Shown one piece after another: positions 30,440 through 38,874 of a stretch of DNA of 64,000 nt. Under the pieces are notes generated by a model. The model was not told where the DNA came from. It searched no databases and saw only the letters and a list, made by a program, of their open reading frames with translations. Within the stretch, counting starts at the first letter, position 1. Every line of letters starts with the position of its first letter. The position numbers were made by a program, and so were the translations under genes. The DNA lies in the NCBI GenBank assembly GCA_023205875.1, contig CP060758.1, positions 124,001 through 188,000 of the forward strand, written 5' to 3'. This DNA comes from Chloropicon primus. Lineage: Eukaryota > Chlorophyta > Chloropicophyceae > Chloropicales > Chloropicaceae.

Positions 30440-30600
30440 GCGCTGGAACAAAGGATATCGCTCTTCCTTCGAACTCGACGCGTTACGGCTTGAGCCAGAC
30501 GATCAACGCGCTCCTTAGCACCGCGGACGAGGACGATGAAGAGGGTCCAAAGGTCTTCGACTTTCTCGTGTCGGGAGAGCTGTTACGAGGGGAGGGGAGA
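30440..30600 (+). pseudogene. Fragment resembling the NLE domain of YTM1/WDR12
   Basis: The frame reading IALPSNSTRYGLSQTINALL and then PKVFDFLVSGELLRG matches my memory of the N-terminal NLE domain of the ribosome-biogenesis WD protein YTM1/WDR12 (pattern I.VP..LTRYGLS..IN.LL....PFDFLI.GEL.R). After GELLRG the similarity stops, no WD repeats follow, and the frame ends at 30696. No start codon belongs to it. It is an isolated fragment of about 150 bp, fused in series with the hydrolase relic on the left and the Fanzor on the right. A chance match is unlikely given the order of motifs but cannot be excluded without search. Confidence 0.6.
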
Positions 30601-30782
30601 GGAAAGCCAAGTTTTGACACAATTTTGCAGGCTCTCGCCGATTTTGTAATCCGAGATATTAAGTTTTTGTTTTCAGTTGAATCCCTCCTCACCTGACGCC
30701 TCGCCTCACGTCCTCCTCGATCTCAAGAAAGATCTTATCCAGTGTCCTGCTTGGTTTCAACCTGGATCCATAGCCCTTGCCG

Positions 30783-32831
30783 CTACAGAGGGCGTCGCAG
30801 CGCTGGCGGCCAAATCTCGCGTGGGACAGACCAATTTTGTGCATGGAGGAAAGCACTGGCGATGGCGAGGATGTTGTCCGAGCCGTTATCGTCGCGGGGC
30901 ACTTCCATACTGCATTTGGGGCAGGACAAAACTCCGTACTGGGGACGTCCCTTCTTTGATGGTGGTCCGTTTCCTCGGCTTCTATCACTCTTGTGCACTC
31001 TCCGCAGCGCAGTGGAGATGTTCTTCTGAGAGCATGCTGCGCACATCTTGGAGGTGTTGTATTCATCGACGAAGAAGAATCTCCCTGGTGTGGTCTTCGT
31101 CACCAAAAACCTTTTGAGCCCGATGCAAGGCCCGGGAGGGCGTCCCCTGATGCCAGAGGGGAAGTTTGCGGCTCCGTAGAAGACGATGTGTGACGCCGTC
31201 GGGAAGAGTTTGCTTGCTATGAACTCCATAGTTCGCTGCTTTCGCCCAAAAGTCTCCAACCCTTTTCGACGCCAGCGCCGTTGCCCAAAAAAATCGATGG
31301 CGTTGGAGAGGAAGGTGAGCCGAGTCCCAATCGCCGCCTGGAGGCGATCTACACTTGTGAGCTTCAGAGAAATGGCGCGGTCGTTCAATTTCTGTTGGAG
31401 ATTGTTGGGGGCTCTGCTCAGCCACTGGTGTGCCAAAATATTCCTCTTCGTGAAACCACAGCGGTCGCGGTAAGCGGAGAGGTGAAGAGAAAAGGTCCTC
31501 TTCCTCCCCCTCTCCAGAATGTTCGCGTAGACGACAAAAATTCGGCCGGGATCAACGCCCACGGTGTTCCGGGGATCGAACTGAGAAGGCTTGGTGGCAC
31601 ACCGCTCCCCTTGGCCTATATAGTTGTTGTCGGGACGAGCGAGGATCACCTCTTCGACAACGACCACGACGCTGAGGCCATCGGTTCGAAAGTGCCTAGC
31701 GAATGCCTTGGTACGTCCATTCGTGTGGCCCTTCTTGGCGATGTTGTTCACCTTCTTGGTGAAAATCTTCTCCCACCCACGGCCACCATCATAGCCCCAG
31801 AGTTCCAGGCAAGATCGCGAGACATTGATCATTGGATACTGCACCCGGCAGACAGGCACCAGAGTGAAACGCTTGATCGGAAGGTCCGAGGCCTCTACCG
31901 TTTTGAGCATCATATACCTGAACACGACCATGTTTCTCTCTTGCTCCGCGGGGTCGAGAACGTTGTCGGTGCCGTGCATAAAGTCTGCAACGCCAAAGCC
32001 CTGAACGAGGGCCAGCTCGTTGTGGTAGTGTTGAACGAGGTCGGGGCTCCGGGGCTGCGACTCGCTCAAAAGGGCTGCTCGGAGAGCGGCAGCCTGGGAT
32101 TTGTTCAGTTGGTACTTTGCTCTCAGGTATTGCTTCATGTGATTGAAGGTCCCGTACTTGAGGAAGTTTGACCAATTCGTCCTGAGAACTTGTTCAGCTT
32201 CCGTGATGACATGCGACAGGAGCGCCCGCGATGGCAGACGCAGAGAGGTCTCGGCAGCTGTGGCGGCCTGAACCAACTCCGCCATGGATGCCTGGAGCAA
32301 TGTCCACTCCTCTGACGTTGATTCCCTCGAATTGGGCGTGTGGGAGACGGTGCGGAGGTAGTGACCTATCGAAACCCGATCCATCGCTGGAACACACCTC
32401 CAAAACCTCCTCTTGAGGAGTTGGATGTCCGCCACCGGCCCCCCCTCCCGCTCAGCCCTGAGTTGATTGAGCTCAGTCACCATCTCTCCGCACCGACGGT
32501 GAAAGGTTTCGAGATCAGCAGAAGCCCCGGGCAGTTCCCCAAGCCGACGAGCATGGTGGAGGGCCATCAACACCGTGCCGAGATGGGTTATCAACCCCAT
32601 TCTTCTTGAGGCATCCTCCAATTCGACCCCAAGGCTGTCCCGCAACCTGGGCTGGAGAGCTGAATGGAGAGCCATCTTATACGTCCTAAAAATTTTTTTC
32701 TTCTTCCCCTTCTTCTCCTTCTCCTTCTCCTTCTTCCCCTTCCTCCTCTTTGAATGGGATCGGCGAGGAGAACGCGAACCACGTAGACGCTTGGCAGTAG
32801 GACGTGAGGTCGAAGGGCCGTCGGAGGTCAT
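30783..32831 (-). CDS. Fanzor (eukaryotic TnpB-like RNA-guided nuclease)
   Basis: Intact single-exon frame of 682 residues. Residues about 10-50 are a Lys/Arg-rich nuclear-localisation-like tail (KRLRGSRSPRRSHSKRRKGK). Signatures of the TnpB/Fanzor RuvC nuclease follow: RuvC-I in VGVDPGRIFVVY (Asp427), the zinc ribbon C597xxC600 within DEYNTSKMCAAC and C637xxC640 in CPKC, and RuvC-III in PRDDNGSDNI (Asp647). The block where TnpB has its RuvC-II Glu reads IVFYGAANF with no Glu; Glu590 in DEYNTSK could be the alternative acid, matching the rearranged site reported for Fanzors as I recall. Family members use a guide RNA from the element's end to cut DNA and travel with diverse transposons. No transposase is seen nearby, so it may be a non-autonomous passenger or solitary. 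Confidence 0.9.
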   Translation of the reverse strand: MTSDGPSTSRPTAKRLRGSRSPRRSHSKRRKGKKEKEKEKKGKKKKIFRTYKMALHSALQPRLRDSLGVELEDASRRMGLITHLGTVLMALHHARRLGELPGASADLETFHRRCGEMVTELNQLRAEREGGPVADIQLLKRRFWRCVPAMDRVSIGHYLRTVSHTPNSRESTSEEWTLLQASMAELVQAATAAETSLRLPSRALLSHVITEAEQVLRTNWSNFLKYGTFNHMKQYLRAKYQLNKSQAAALRAALLSESQPRSPDLVQHYHNELALVQGFGVADFMHGTDNVLDPAEQERNMVVFRYMMLKTVEASDLPIKRFTLVPVCRVQYPMINVSRSCLELWGYDGGRGWEKIFTKKVNNIAKKGHTNGRTKAFARHFRTDGLSVVVVVEEVILARPDNNYIGQGERCATKPSQFDPRNTVGVDPGRIFVVYANILERGRKRTFSLHLSAYRDRCGFTKRNILAHQWLSRAPNNLQQKLNDRAISLKLTSVDRLQAAIGTRLTFLSNAIDFFGQRRWRRKGLETFGRKQRTMEFIASKLFPTASHIVFYGAANFPSGIRGRPPGPCIGLKRFLVTKTTPGRFFFVDEYNTSKMCAACSQKNISTALRRVHKSDRSRGNGPPSKKGRPQYGVLSCPKCSMEVPRDDNGSDNILAIASAFLHAQNWSVPREIWPPALRRPL

Positions 32832-33080
32832 GGTGTCGAAGTAGAGTTAATGTGGAAGTGCCCAGCCCCCCTCCCTCCCCCCCTCTCTCCTCTCCTCTCC
32901 TCTCCTCTCTTTTTTTGTGAGATGTTGTGGCTGTGGCTGTGGCTGTGGCTGTGGCTGTGGCTGTGGCTGTGGTTGTGGCTGTGGCTGTGGCTGTGGTTGT
33001 GGCTGTGGTCGTGGAAATTTTGAAAGTGTCATCGGAGACCACGACCCTCACCCTCAGTTGTGAACGTCCGTCGTCGCACC

Positions 33081-33110
33081 AGGCCGGTCGCTTGCCCGAG
33101 CGACCGGCCT
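33081..33110. repeat. Perfect 11-bp inverted repeat (hairpin)
   Basis: AGGCCGGTCGC, an 8-base loop, then GCGACCGGCCT. It is followed by a further GCCCGAGCGACC direct repeat. It lies 250 bp upstream of the Fanzor start. Confidence 0.85.
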
Positions 33111-33721
33111 GCCCGAGCGACCAGCACTTCCCTTGGCGACGCCGTGTGCCCATCACCATGGTGTGCCCAGCCATGATGAAGCTGCGCTTGATTAGTCGAG
33201 ACTGAGAGGGGTTGCGTTCTCGTTTTTTGTTTCCTTGTGTTTCTTTTTTAAGTGAACGCGCCCCCATAGTCGAGGCCACAGCTCGAAGACTCAAAGAGCG
33301 TGCGAACTCGACAGTCCCTGGCATCGGCGGGGTGATTGGTTGTGGACGATGAAAGGAGCAGCCTTGCGTGCCTACATGTTTCAAGACTCTTGATTCTGAA
33401 ACAGCCAACCAACCAAGCCTCGCCACCGCCGGGGTGAGCTCCGACACGCCTGCATGAAAGTGTTTTACACTCGGGGCAGCTCCTTCCTCTTCGGAGTGAG
33501 AGTAGTCCGGATGGCCGCTCCACTCAAGGCGTTTCGATTCGCTGGTGCCGGGCCGCATAGAATACAATCGAAGGTACCTGATGGGAGTAACCCTCCGGGG
33601 TAACTTTTGCGTGATGGTATCGTGTAATCAAATGATGAGAAGCAAACGTAGACGCAGCGCAGGCCGAAGCTAGGGCGAAGCCCTGGTGGAGCCCTGGTGG
33701 AGCCCTGCGGGTGCGTCATGA

Positions 33722-33749
33722 GTGTGATCGCTCTCACCAGCGATCACAC
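33722..33749. repeat. Perfect 11-bp inverted repeat (hairpin)
   Basis: GTGTGATCGCT, a 6-base loop (CTCACC), then AGCGATCACAC. CTGA followed by T occurs 19 bp downstream (33769-33773), a layout seen at some Helitron 3' ends, but this alone is weak evidence. Confidence 0.85.
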
Positions 33750-33934
33750 AAGGATTCATTTGCTAAATCTGATGTAATATGACACGATGATGATGTGGTG
33801 ATGGGGAGGAGGATGGAGAGAGAGTCTGATAACGGACGGACGTCTCGGTCTCGCTCATCACCTCATCACCATGGGGAGGAAGGTCTCGAGCGTTCAAGTC
33901 TGCGCCTTTGGTCATCGGGGATCAGGATCAAGAG

Positions 33935-33968
<34 letters not shown>

Positions 33969-34103
33969 CAGAGACAGACAGACAGAGAGAGTCTCCTCCA
34001 TGTGATGGTGATGGTGATGGTGATGGTGATGTGCTGTGCTTGTGCTGTGCTGGGATACAAACATGTACTGACTTTTGTAACCTTAATAAAGATGGTTGGG
34101 TGT

Positions 34104-36392
34104 TTACCTGTGCTCGTGCTTCAGGAATCGGAGGGCAAGGTAGAAGCACAGGCAGAAGACGGGCAAGTTAGCGGCAACGTAACCCAGGCTCTGCCACTTG
34201 CTCCTTCCGGCCAAGCCGAAGGTGTCGAGGACGCTCTCGCCCTTGACGGAGACGCACAGGTCCTCGCACTGGTTGTTCCCGCCAAGGATGGAGAGGCCAG
34301 CCGACTGCAGGCACATGCTGTCGTACGCGGCGACCTGGCTCACCGAGCAGGCCGTGAGCATGGACCTGTCGAACTCGTGGCCGCTGGAGCAGGTGGCCTC
34401 CATGAGGTCCTGGCCCGTGAGCATGCCATTCCCCAAGCCTTGGGAGAAGATGTTCATCATCACGGCCTGAGAGGAGACCCCGCTCTGGTTCATCTCGTAG
34501 CACTGGGGGAACACCTGCCCCTCGAACTGGTTGACCATCAGGGCGGAGAACCCCCACTGGACGTACGAGACGTTGTAGAGCCACTTCCACCACACCGGGA
34601 TCTTGTCCGCGAGCACCATGAACCCCCCGCAGAAGAAGTTCAAGGTCATCACCAGGGGGACGGCCGCCCCGGCGATCTCCACGTTCGGGGACGCGGAGGC
34701 CACCGCGAGCGTGAGCATCACCGCAGCGAAGTTCAGGGTCCACAGGGCCAGGTTGAAAAAGATGTACGCGTAAATGTGGTCCGACATGTTGCACGACCAG
34801 TACACGACCGGGGAGAACAAAAGGACCGCGAAGATTCCAGTGAACCCCTCGATGATGATCTTGTGGAGGACGTAGGAGATGACCCTGTAACAGGCGTCGT
34901 GCCTCTCTCTAAGGAAAACGGGCCTCTCCTCGATGAGGGTCGGCACGTACACAGAAGTCGTGAAGACGGCGGCCCCGACGGACACGAACAGGAGCGACGC
35001 CTGGGTCATCAGGCCGTGGGTGTCGTTCGTGCTGTTCGCCCAGAAGGTCGCCATGATGACGGCAAATATGAGGGCCAGGCCGATCCTCGTGCCGAGGAAC
35101 TGGGGGTCCTTCCAGGACGCGAACCCCCGGAACCCGACCATGATGCTCACCTCCGAGACGAACGAGTTGGAGTAGGCGCTCTCGGACAGGACGCTCGTGT
35201 CCGAGGTGTCCGACCTGAAGGATCGCATGGAGTCCAGGACCTCGGACCTGGCGGACTTGCCGTGGCTGGCCTCCGCCTCCAGCTGCATGCTTCGGACGCT
35301 GGACATGTCGACGTTGTTCAGGATGTTCTTGGCCCACAGCACGTTCCTTGCGTGGAGCTGGGAGCTCTTGTACGCCGTGATGATGGTGTGGGACTCCGAC
35401 GAGGACCCGGTGGTCACCCTGGGGGTGAAGGCCGCGAGGACCCCGCCCCCCACTGTCTCCAGCAGGTACTCGGCGACGTTGTCGTACCCCTTGTACTCGT
35501 GCCCCTGGGCCACAAAGTAGTCCTTGACCTGGGACCTCCCCTCCCCAAAGTAAGCGACGCTCCCGGCGCGCAGGATGATCGCCGCCCCGAACAGGTCGAA
35601 GATCGCCGCGCTGGGCTGGTGGATGGTGCAGAGCACCGTCCTCCCCTCGTCCGCGAGGGCCTTGACCGCCTCCATGACGTCCAGCGCGATGGCGGAGTCC
35701 AGCCCGGAGGTGGGCTCGTCCAAGAACAGGCACTGGGGGTCGTTGATCAGGCCGATCGCGATGGACACCCTCTTGAGCTCCCCCCCGCTGACCCCCCTGT
35801 TCAGGGGCCCACCGATCTTCGTGTTCATGGCCTTGAAGAGCCCCATCTTCTCGATCACCTCGAGGGCCCGGGACCGCTTGTCGACGTACGCCATGATCTT
35901 GGGCAGCTTGAGCATCGCGGTGAACACGATGCACTCGAAGACCGTGAAGGAGGACAGGAGGGCGTCCTGCTGCTGGACGTACGCCGTGTCCCTCTTCAGC
36001 CTCAGGCTCGTGCGCTCCTTGCCGTCGAACAGAACCTGGCCCGAGATGTTCCCGGTGGTCTTCCTCCCCGAGATGACGTCAAGCAAGCTCGTCTTGCCCG
36101 CGCCGGAGGGCCCCAGCAGGGCGTACATCGACCCCGGCCAGATCACCCCGGTGATCCCCTTGAGCACGTGGCGCTTCGCGCGCTTCTTCCTCCGGGGGCA
36201 GAGGGTGGGCCAACCCCCCTCCTCGATGTCGAGCGAGAGGTCGTGCAGGGAGATGGTGATGCCCGCCGACAAAGACGACGACGGCGCACCATGGGCAATG
36301 ACCCCGCCCCCCTTGCTCGCCACCTCCCCGACGTCGATGCTGAGTTCCCCCCCCTTCCCCTTCCCGTCGACGGCCCCCTCCCCACTCGACAT
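34104..36392 (-). CDS. ABCG half-transporter
   Basis: 762 residues from the ATG at 36392. N-terminal ATPase: Walker A GPSGAGKTS (about 93-101), Q-loop in AYVQQQDALL, signature VSGGELKRVSIAIGL, Walker B CLFLDEPTSGLDS and the switch His in CTIHQPS. The C-terminal half has about six membrane spans with an extracellular loop near the end carrying several Cys. The ATPase-then-membrane order defines the ABCG (WBC) half-size exporters, which dimerise to move lipids, sterols or small organics across the plasma or other membranes. The substrate is not predictable here. A linker of about 100 Ser-rich residues between the domains (SDTSDTSVLSESAYSNSFVS) may be phosphorylated. Single exon. Confidence 0.95.
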   Translation of the reverse strand: MSSGEGAVDGKGKGGELSIDVGEVASKGGGVIAHGAPSSSLSAGITISLHDLSLDIEEGGWPTLCPRRKKRAKRHVLKGITGVIWPGSMYALLGPSGAGKTSLLDVISGRKTTGNISGQVLFDGKERTSLRLKRDTAYVQQQDALLSSFTVFECIVFTAMLKLPKIMAYVDKRSRALEVIEKMGLFKAMNTKIGGPLNRGVSGGELKRVSIAIGLINDPQCLFLDEPTSGLDSAIALDVMEAVKALADEGRTVLCTIHQPSAAIFDLFGAAIILRAGSVAYFGEGRSQVKDYFVAQGHEYKGYDNVAEYLLETVGGGVLAAFTPRVTTGSSSESHTIITAYKSSQLHARNVLWAKNILNNVDMSSVRSMQLEAEASHGKSARSEVLDSMRSFRSDTSDTSVLSESAYSNSFVSEVSIMVGFRGFASWKDPQFLGTRIGLALIFAVIMATFWANSTNDTHGLMTQASLLFVSVGAAVFTTSVYVPTLIEERPVFLRERHDACYRVISYVLHKIIIEGFTGIFAVLLFSPVVYWSCNMSDHIYAYIFFNLALWTLNFAAVMLTLAVASASPNVEIAGAAVPLVMTLNFFCGGFMVLADKIPVWWKWLYNVSYVQWGFSALMVNQFEGQVFPQCYEMNQSGVSSQAVMMNIFSQGLGNGMLTGQDLMEATCSSGHEFDRSMLTACSVSQVAAYDSMCLQSAGLSILGGNNQCEDLCVSVKGESVLDTFGLAGRSKWQSLGYVAANLPVFCLCFYLALRFLKHEHR

Positions 36393-36991
36393 CAAGCTCC
36401 GAAACGTGCGCGCGTGCGTTACGAGGAAACACGACACGGATGGTGGGTGGTCTCGGCGCGCGCGCTTGCTTAAGTCGTGGAATGCCGGATCGAGCAGTCG
36501 AGGACGTCAACGCCGGATGCCGCGCGCGGTCTTCCGTCTCGCCTTTGACCAAGCGACGACCTCCAGCCACGCCTCAGATCCCTTGGATTCCCCGCGAACG
36601 TTTCCTACGAGGAAAGGATTTGGATGGGGGGCGAGCGAACATTCGGTGCAAACGGCGGCCTGAAGTGAATTCTGGAGTGCAAAAGAGAGAGAGAGAGACG
36701 TTCCAAGGGATGGAGGGATGGAGGGATGGATGGAGGGATGGAGGGATGGATGGAGTCGGAGTCCTCCAGTCAGTCGCCCGCTCGGGTCCCTCTCTCTCTC
36801 TTTTGGTGGATGGTTACTCTTTTTTTCTCTAGAGAAAGGGGTGGGAAAAAATAAATAAGTTTTCAGTTAAACTCAAAGAGAATTGTTTGGGCACGCACAA
36901 CGACCCTGCAAAGGCCTCGTGTGCCCGATTCATATAAATTACTTCCGCGCCACCTCTCTCTCTCCTTCGCCACCTCTTCTCTCCACCTCCC
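36393..36991. other. Intergenic region
   Basis: 5' flank of the ABCG gene and 3' flank of the next minus-strand gene. Contains GA (36683-36700) and GGAT-rich tandem runs (36709-36752). An AT-rich CATATAAATT is at about 36931. No gene seen. Confidence 0.55.
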
Positions 36992-37975
36992 CTACTTGAA
37001 GAATCCTGGGAGGACGGCCTCGAGCCTGCGGTGCGTCTCTTCATCGACGTTGTGGATGTCGAACTCGGACTCGAGGCCCCTGCGCTTGAACATCTGCCCC
37101 AGGCGGGGCATCTGGAAGCGGGGGATGTTGGCCATCGCCCCCTGGACCCTGGACTGGACGTTGGAGGCCACTCCCTGGACCCTGGACTGGATGTTGGAGG
37201 CCACCCCCTGGAGGTTGGCCGCCCTCGCCGCCTGCCTCGCCCTCGCCTTGCCCGCCATGTTGCTCATGGCGGCGGAGATCGGGGCGAACCTGCCCGCAAC
37301 CCTGCCGTAGAGGGCGGCCCTGTAGCCGCTGTAGTCGTACGTCTCGCTCCCGCCGTTGTACAGGTCGGCGCTCTCTCCGTGCCCGATCTCCTTGGACTCG
37401 CTCCAGGAGCAGGACTTATCGACGACGGCTCCGCCGGGCTTGGAGGCCCCGACGCCTGGGCCGTTCTTCTGGATCGTGGCGGGGGTCTTCACGATCACGA
37501 TCTGGGGCCTCTGGCACACGAACGTCTTGTTGCCCGCGTCGCTGCACGAGCCCAAGCTGATCTGGACGCCGAGGGTGGGGCCCGTGTAGGAGGTCGTCGT
37601 GTACAGGATGTCCTCCACGTCGATCGAGGGCGGGCTAGGCCTACTGAAGGAAGGCTCCGAGCAGTACTGATCCGTGAAGGACTCGTAGACCTGGGTGTAG
37701 TTCACGGCGGCGAGACTGCCGGCGACTCCGCTGAGGAGAGACCCCACGGTGGAGGGGCGCTTCCTGAGCCTCAGCAGGTGCCTCTTGACCTCGTCCTCGG
37801 TCACGTCATGCTGCTCGTTGATCGCGCCGCCGAGGACGCCGAAGATCTCCGTCATGATCTCGTCGGACTTGGGCATGTCATTGAACGACATGTCGAGCTC
37901 GGCAGAGACCGACACGAGGCACAGCCCCGCGACGGCAATCGCCGCGACAGCAACCGCGCGCCTCATCGAATGCAT
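36992..37975 (-). CDS. Secreted protein of unknown family
   Basis: 327 residues, ATG 37975. The start MHSMRRAVAVAAIAVAGLCL with VSVSA is a classic signal peptide. The mature part has an acidic helical segment (about residues 30-75), a Ser/Thr/Tyr-rich middle with three or four Cys (YCSEP, GSCSDAG, FVCQRP, KSCSWSE) that could form disulfides, and a basic Ala/Arg-rich segment with a short tandem repeat (QGVASNIQSRV then QGVASNVQSRV). The end is RRLEAVLPGFFK. No known domain recognised. The next plus-strand gene also encodes a secreted product and shares its promoter region. A cell-surface or wall role is only inferred from the signal peptide. Confidence 0.75.
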   Translation of the reverse strand: MHSMRRAVAVAAIAVAGLCLVSVSAELDMSFNDMPKSDEIMTEIFGVLGGAINEQHDVTEDEVKRHLLRLRKRPSTVGSLLSGVAGSLAAVNYTQVYESFTDQYCSEPSFSRPSPPSIDVEDILYTTTSYTGPTLGVQISLGSCSDAGNKTFVCQRPQIVIVKTPATIQKNGPGVGASKPGGAVVDKSCSWSESKEIGHGESADLYNGGSETYDYSGYRAALYGRVAGRFAPISAAMSNMAGKARARQAARAANLQGVASNIQSRVQGVASNVQSRVQGAMANIPRFQMPRLGQMFKRRGLESEFDIHNVDEETHRRLEAVLPGFFK

Positions 37976-38465
37976 CCTTCTTCTCACTCTCGCTTCTCTC
38001 GCTCTCTCTCTCGCGTGCGTGCGTGCGTGCGTCGCCCGTGTGCGGAGCCTATTGACGTCGCGGAGGAATCGCTCGGTGTCGTCGTCAAGGGACTCGGTCC
38101 CTCGTAATCCTCGCCATCCTCGCCGAGTCGTTCTCGAGCGTAACGGCTCCCGGCGTCGATGTCCTCGACGATTTTTGTTCTTCATGTGACGTTCTACAGA
38201 AATCTCTTTCCAAGTTCAGATTGCATTTTGGAGGGCGGGAATGTTTCCACAAGGTGAGGTCTCCGAGAGAACGTCTGCTTTAGCTTTTTCCTTCTGATCC
38301 CCACAGAATTTTTTGCCCCTGGATTACTTGACTCGGGACAGCGACGACAAGAAGCACGACGATCGAGTCGGACCCCCACGCGCGCGAGCGAAGCACCTTT
38401 CCTCCTCCTTCCTTCCTCCTTCCTCCTCCTCTCTCTCTCTATAGACAGATAGACACTTGACAAAG
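37976..38465. other. Divergent promoter region of two secreted-protein genes
   Basis: Contains a GTGC run (38017-38031) and a pyrimidine-rich CT tract (38397-38441) just 5' of the small secreted protein. No palindromic element found here. Confidence 0.55.
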
Positions 38466-38720
38466 ATGAAGACGGCACGAATGTTTATCCTCGTCGCGTT
38501 GATGGTGGCCCTCTACGATCTTGCTGTCGCCGTGGCCGTCATGGAGGACTCCAGGCCGGAGGGAAACAGAAAACTCTTGGCCTTCGTGATCCCCTCCGTC
38601 CCAGTGAACCCTATGACGGGATTCATCAACGGCGCCGCGGGAACCGCGAACGGCTTCATCAACACCGCGAACGGCATCGTCGCGGGAGCGTTGGCCCCAG
38701 TCATTGGAGCATGCTTCTGA
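38466..38720 (+). CDS. Small secreted peptide (84 residues)
   Basis: Start ATG 38466 rather than the TTG at 38457. MKTARMFILVALMVALYDLA is a strong signal peptide, probably cut near AVAVA. The mature chain of about 55 residues contains MEDSRPEGNRKLLAF, a hydrophobic PSVPVNP segment and a short internal repeat (GTANGFIN then NTANGIV), ending GACF with a single Cys. No family recognised. A CT-rich leader precedes the ATG. It could be an extracellular signal, wall component or antimicrobial-like peptide; nothing in the sequence decides this. Confidence 0.62.
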   Translation: MKTARMFILVALMVALYDLAVAVAVMEDSRPEGNRKLLAFVIPSVPVNPMTGFINGAAGTANGFINTANGIVAGALAPVIGACF

Positions 38721-38874
38721 GCAAAAAGGAACTCTGTCTGTCTCCTTAAAACGCGTTGCTATTTATTTAATTGGATTGGATTCTCTTCCTTCGTTCGTAT
38801 CCAGTCTAGATGTACACAAGCTTTCGGCAGGCTTCAATTCTCTCTCTCTCTCTCTCTTCTCATCCTTTATCCAT

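Larger units (their letters stand above)
32832..34103. other. Gene-free flank upstream of the Fanzor
   Basis: Contains a GGCTGT hexanucleotide run (32928-33012), two strong hairpins (33081-33110 and 33722-33749), an 11-bp tandem TGGTGGAGCCC twice (33681-33702), a GT run (33936-33948), a GA/CAGA run (33950-33990) and a GGTGAT run (34003-34029). No protein gene found. The block 33530-33750 is less simple in sequence and could hold an element end or structured RNA. Confidence 0.55.

Noticed and set aside
32926-33012. GGCTGT run considered as a transposon terminal repeat
   Set aside because: It is a simple-sequence microsatellite with no inverted partner on the other side of the Fanzor.
33530-33620. 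tRNA-like segment near the Fanzor
   Set aside because: I could not form a cloverleaf with A and B boxes; only partial stems.
34002-36473. Plus-strand frame of 823 codons opposite the ABCG gene
   Set aside because: Antisense shadow; low-complexity Arg/Gly/His-rich translation.
38130-38150. GTTCTCGAGCGTAACGGCTCC considered as another dispersed palindromic element
   Set aside because: Only CTCGAGCG matches; the arm and the GAAAGAG half are missing.
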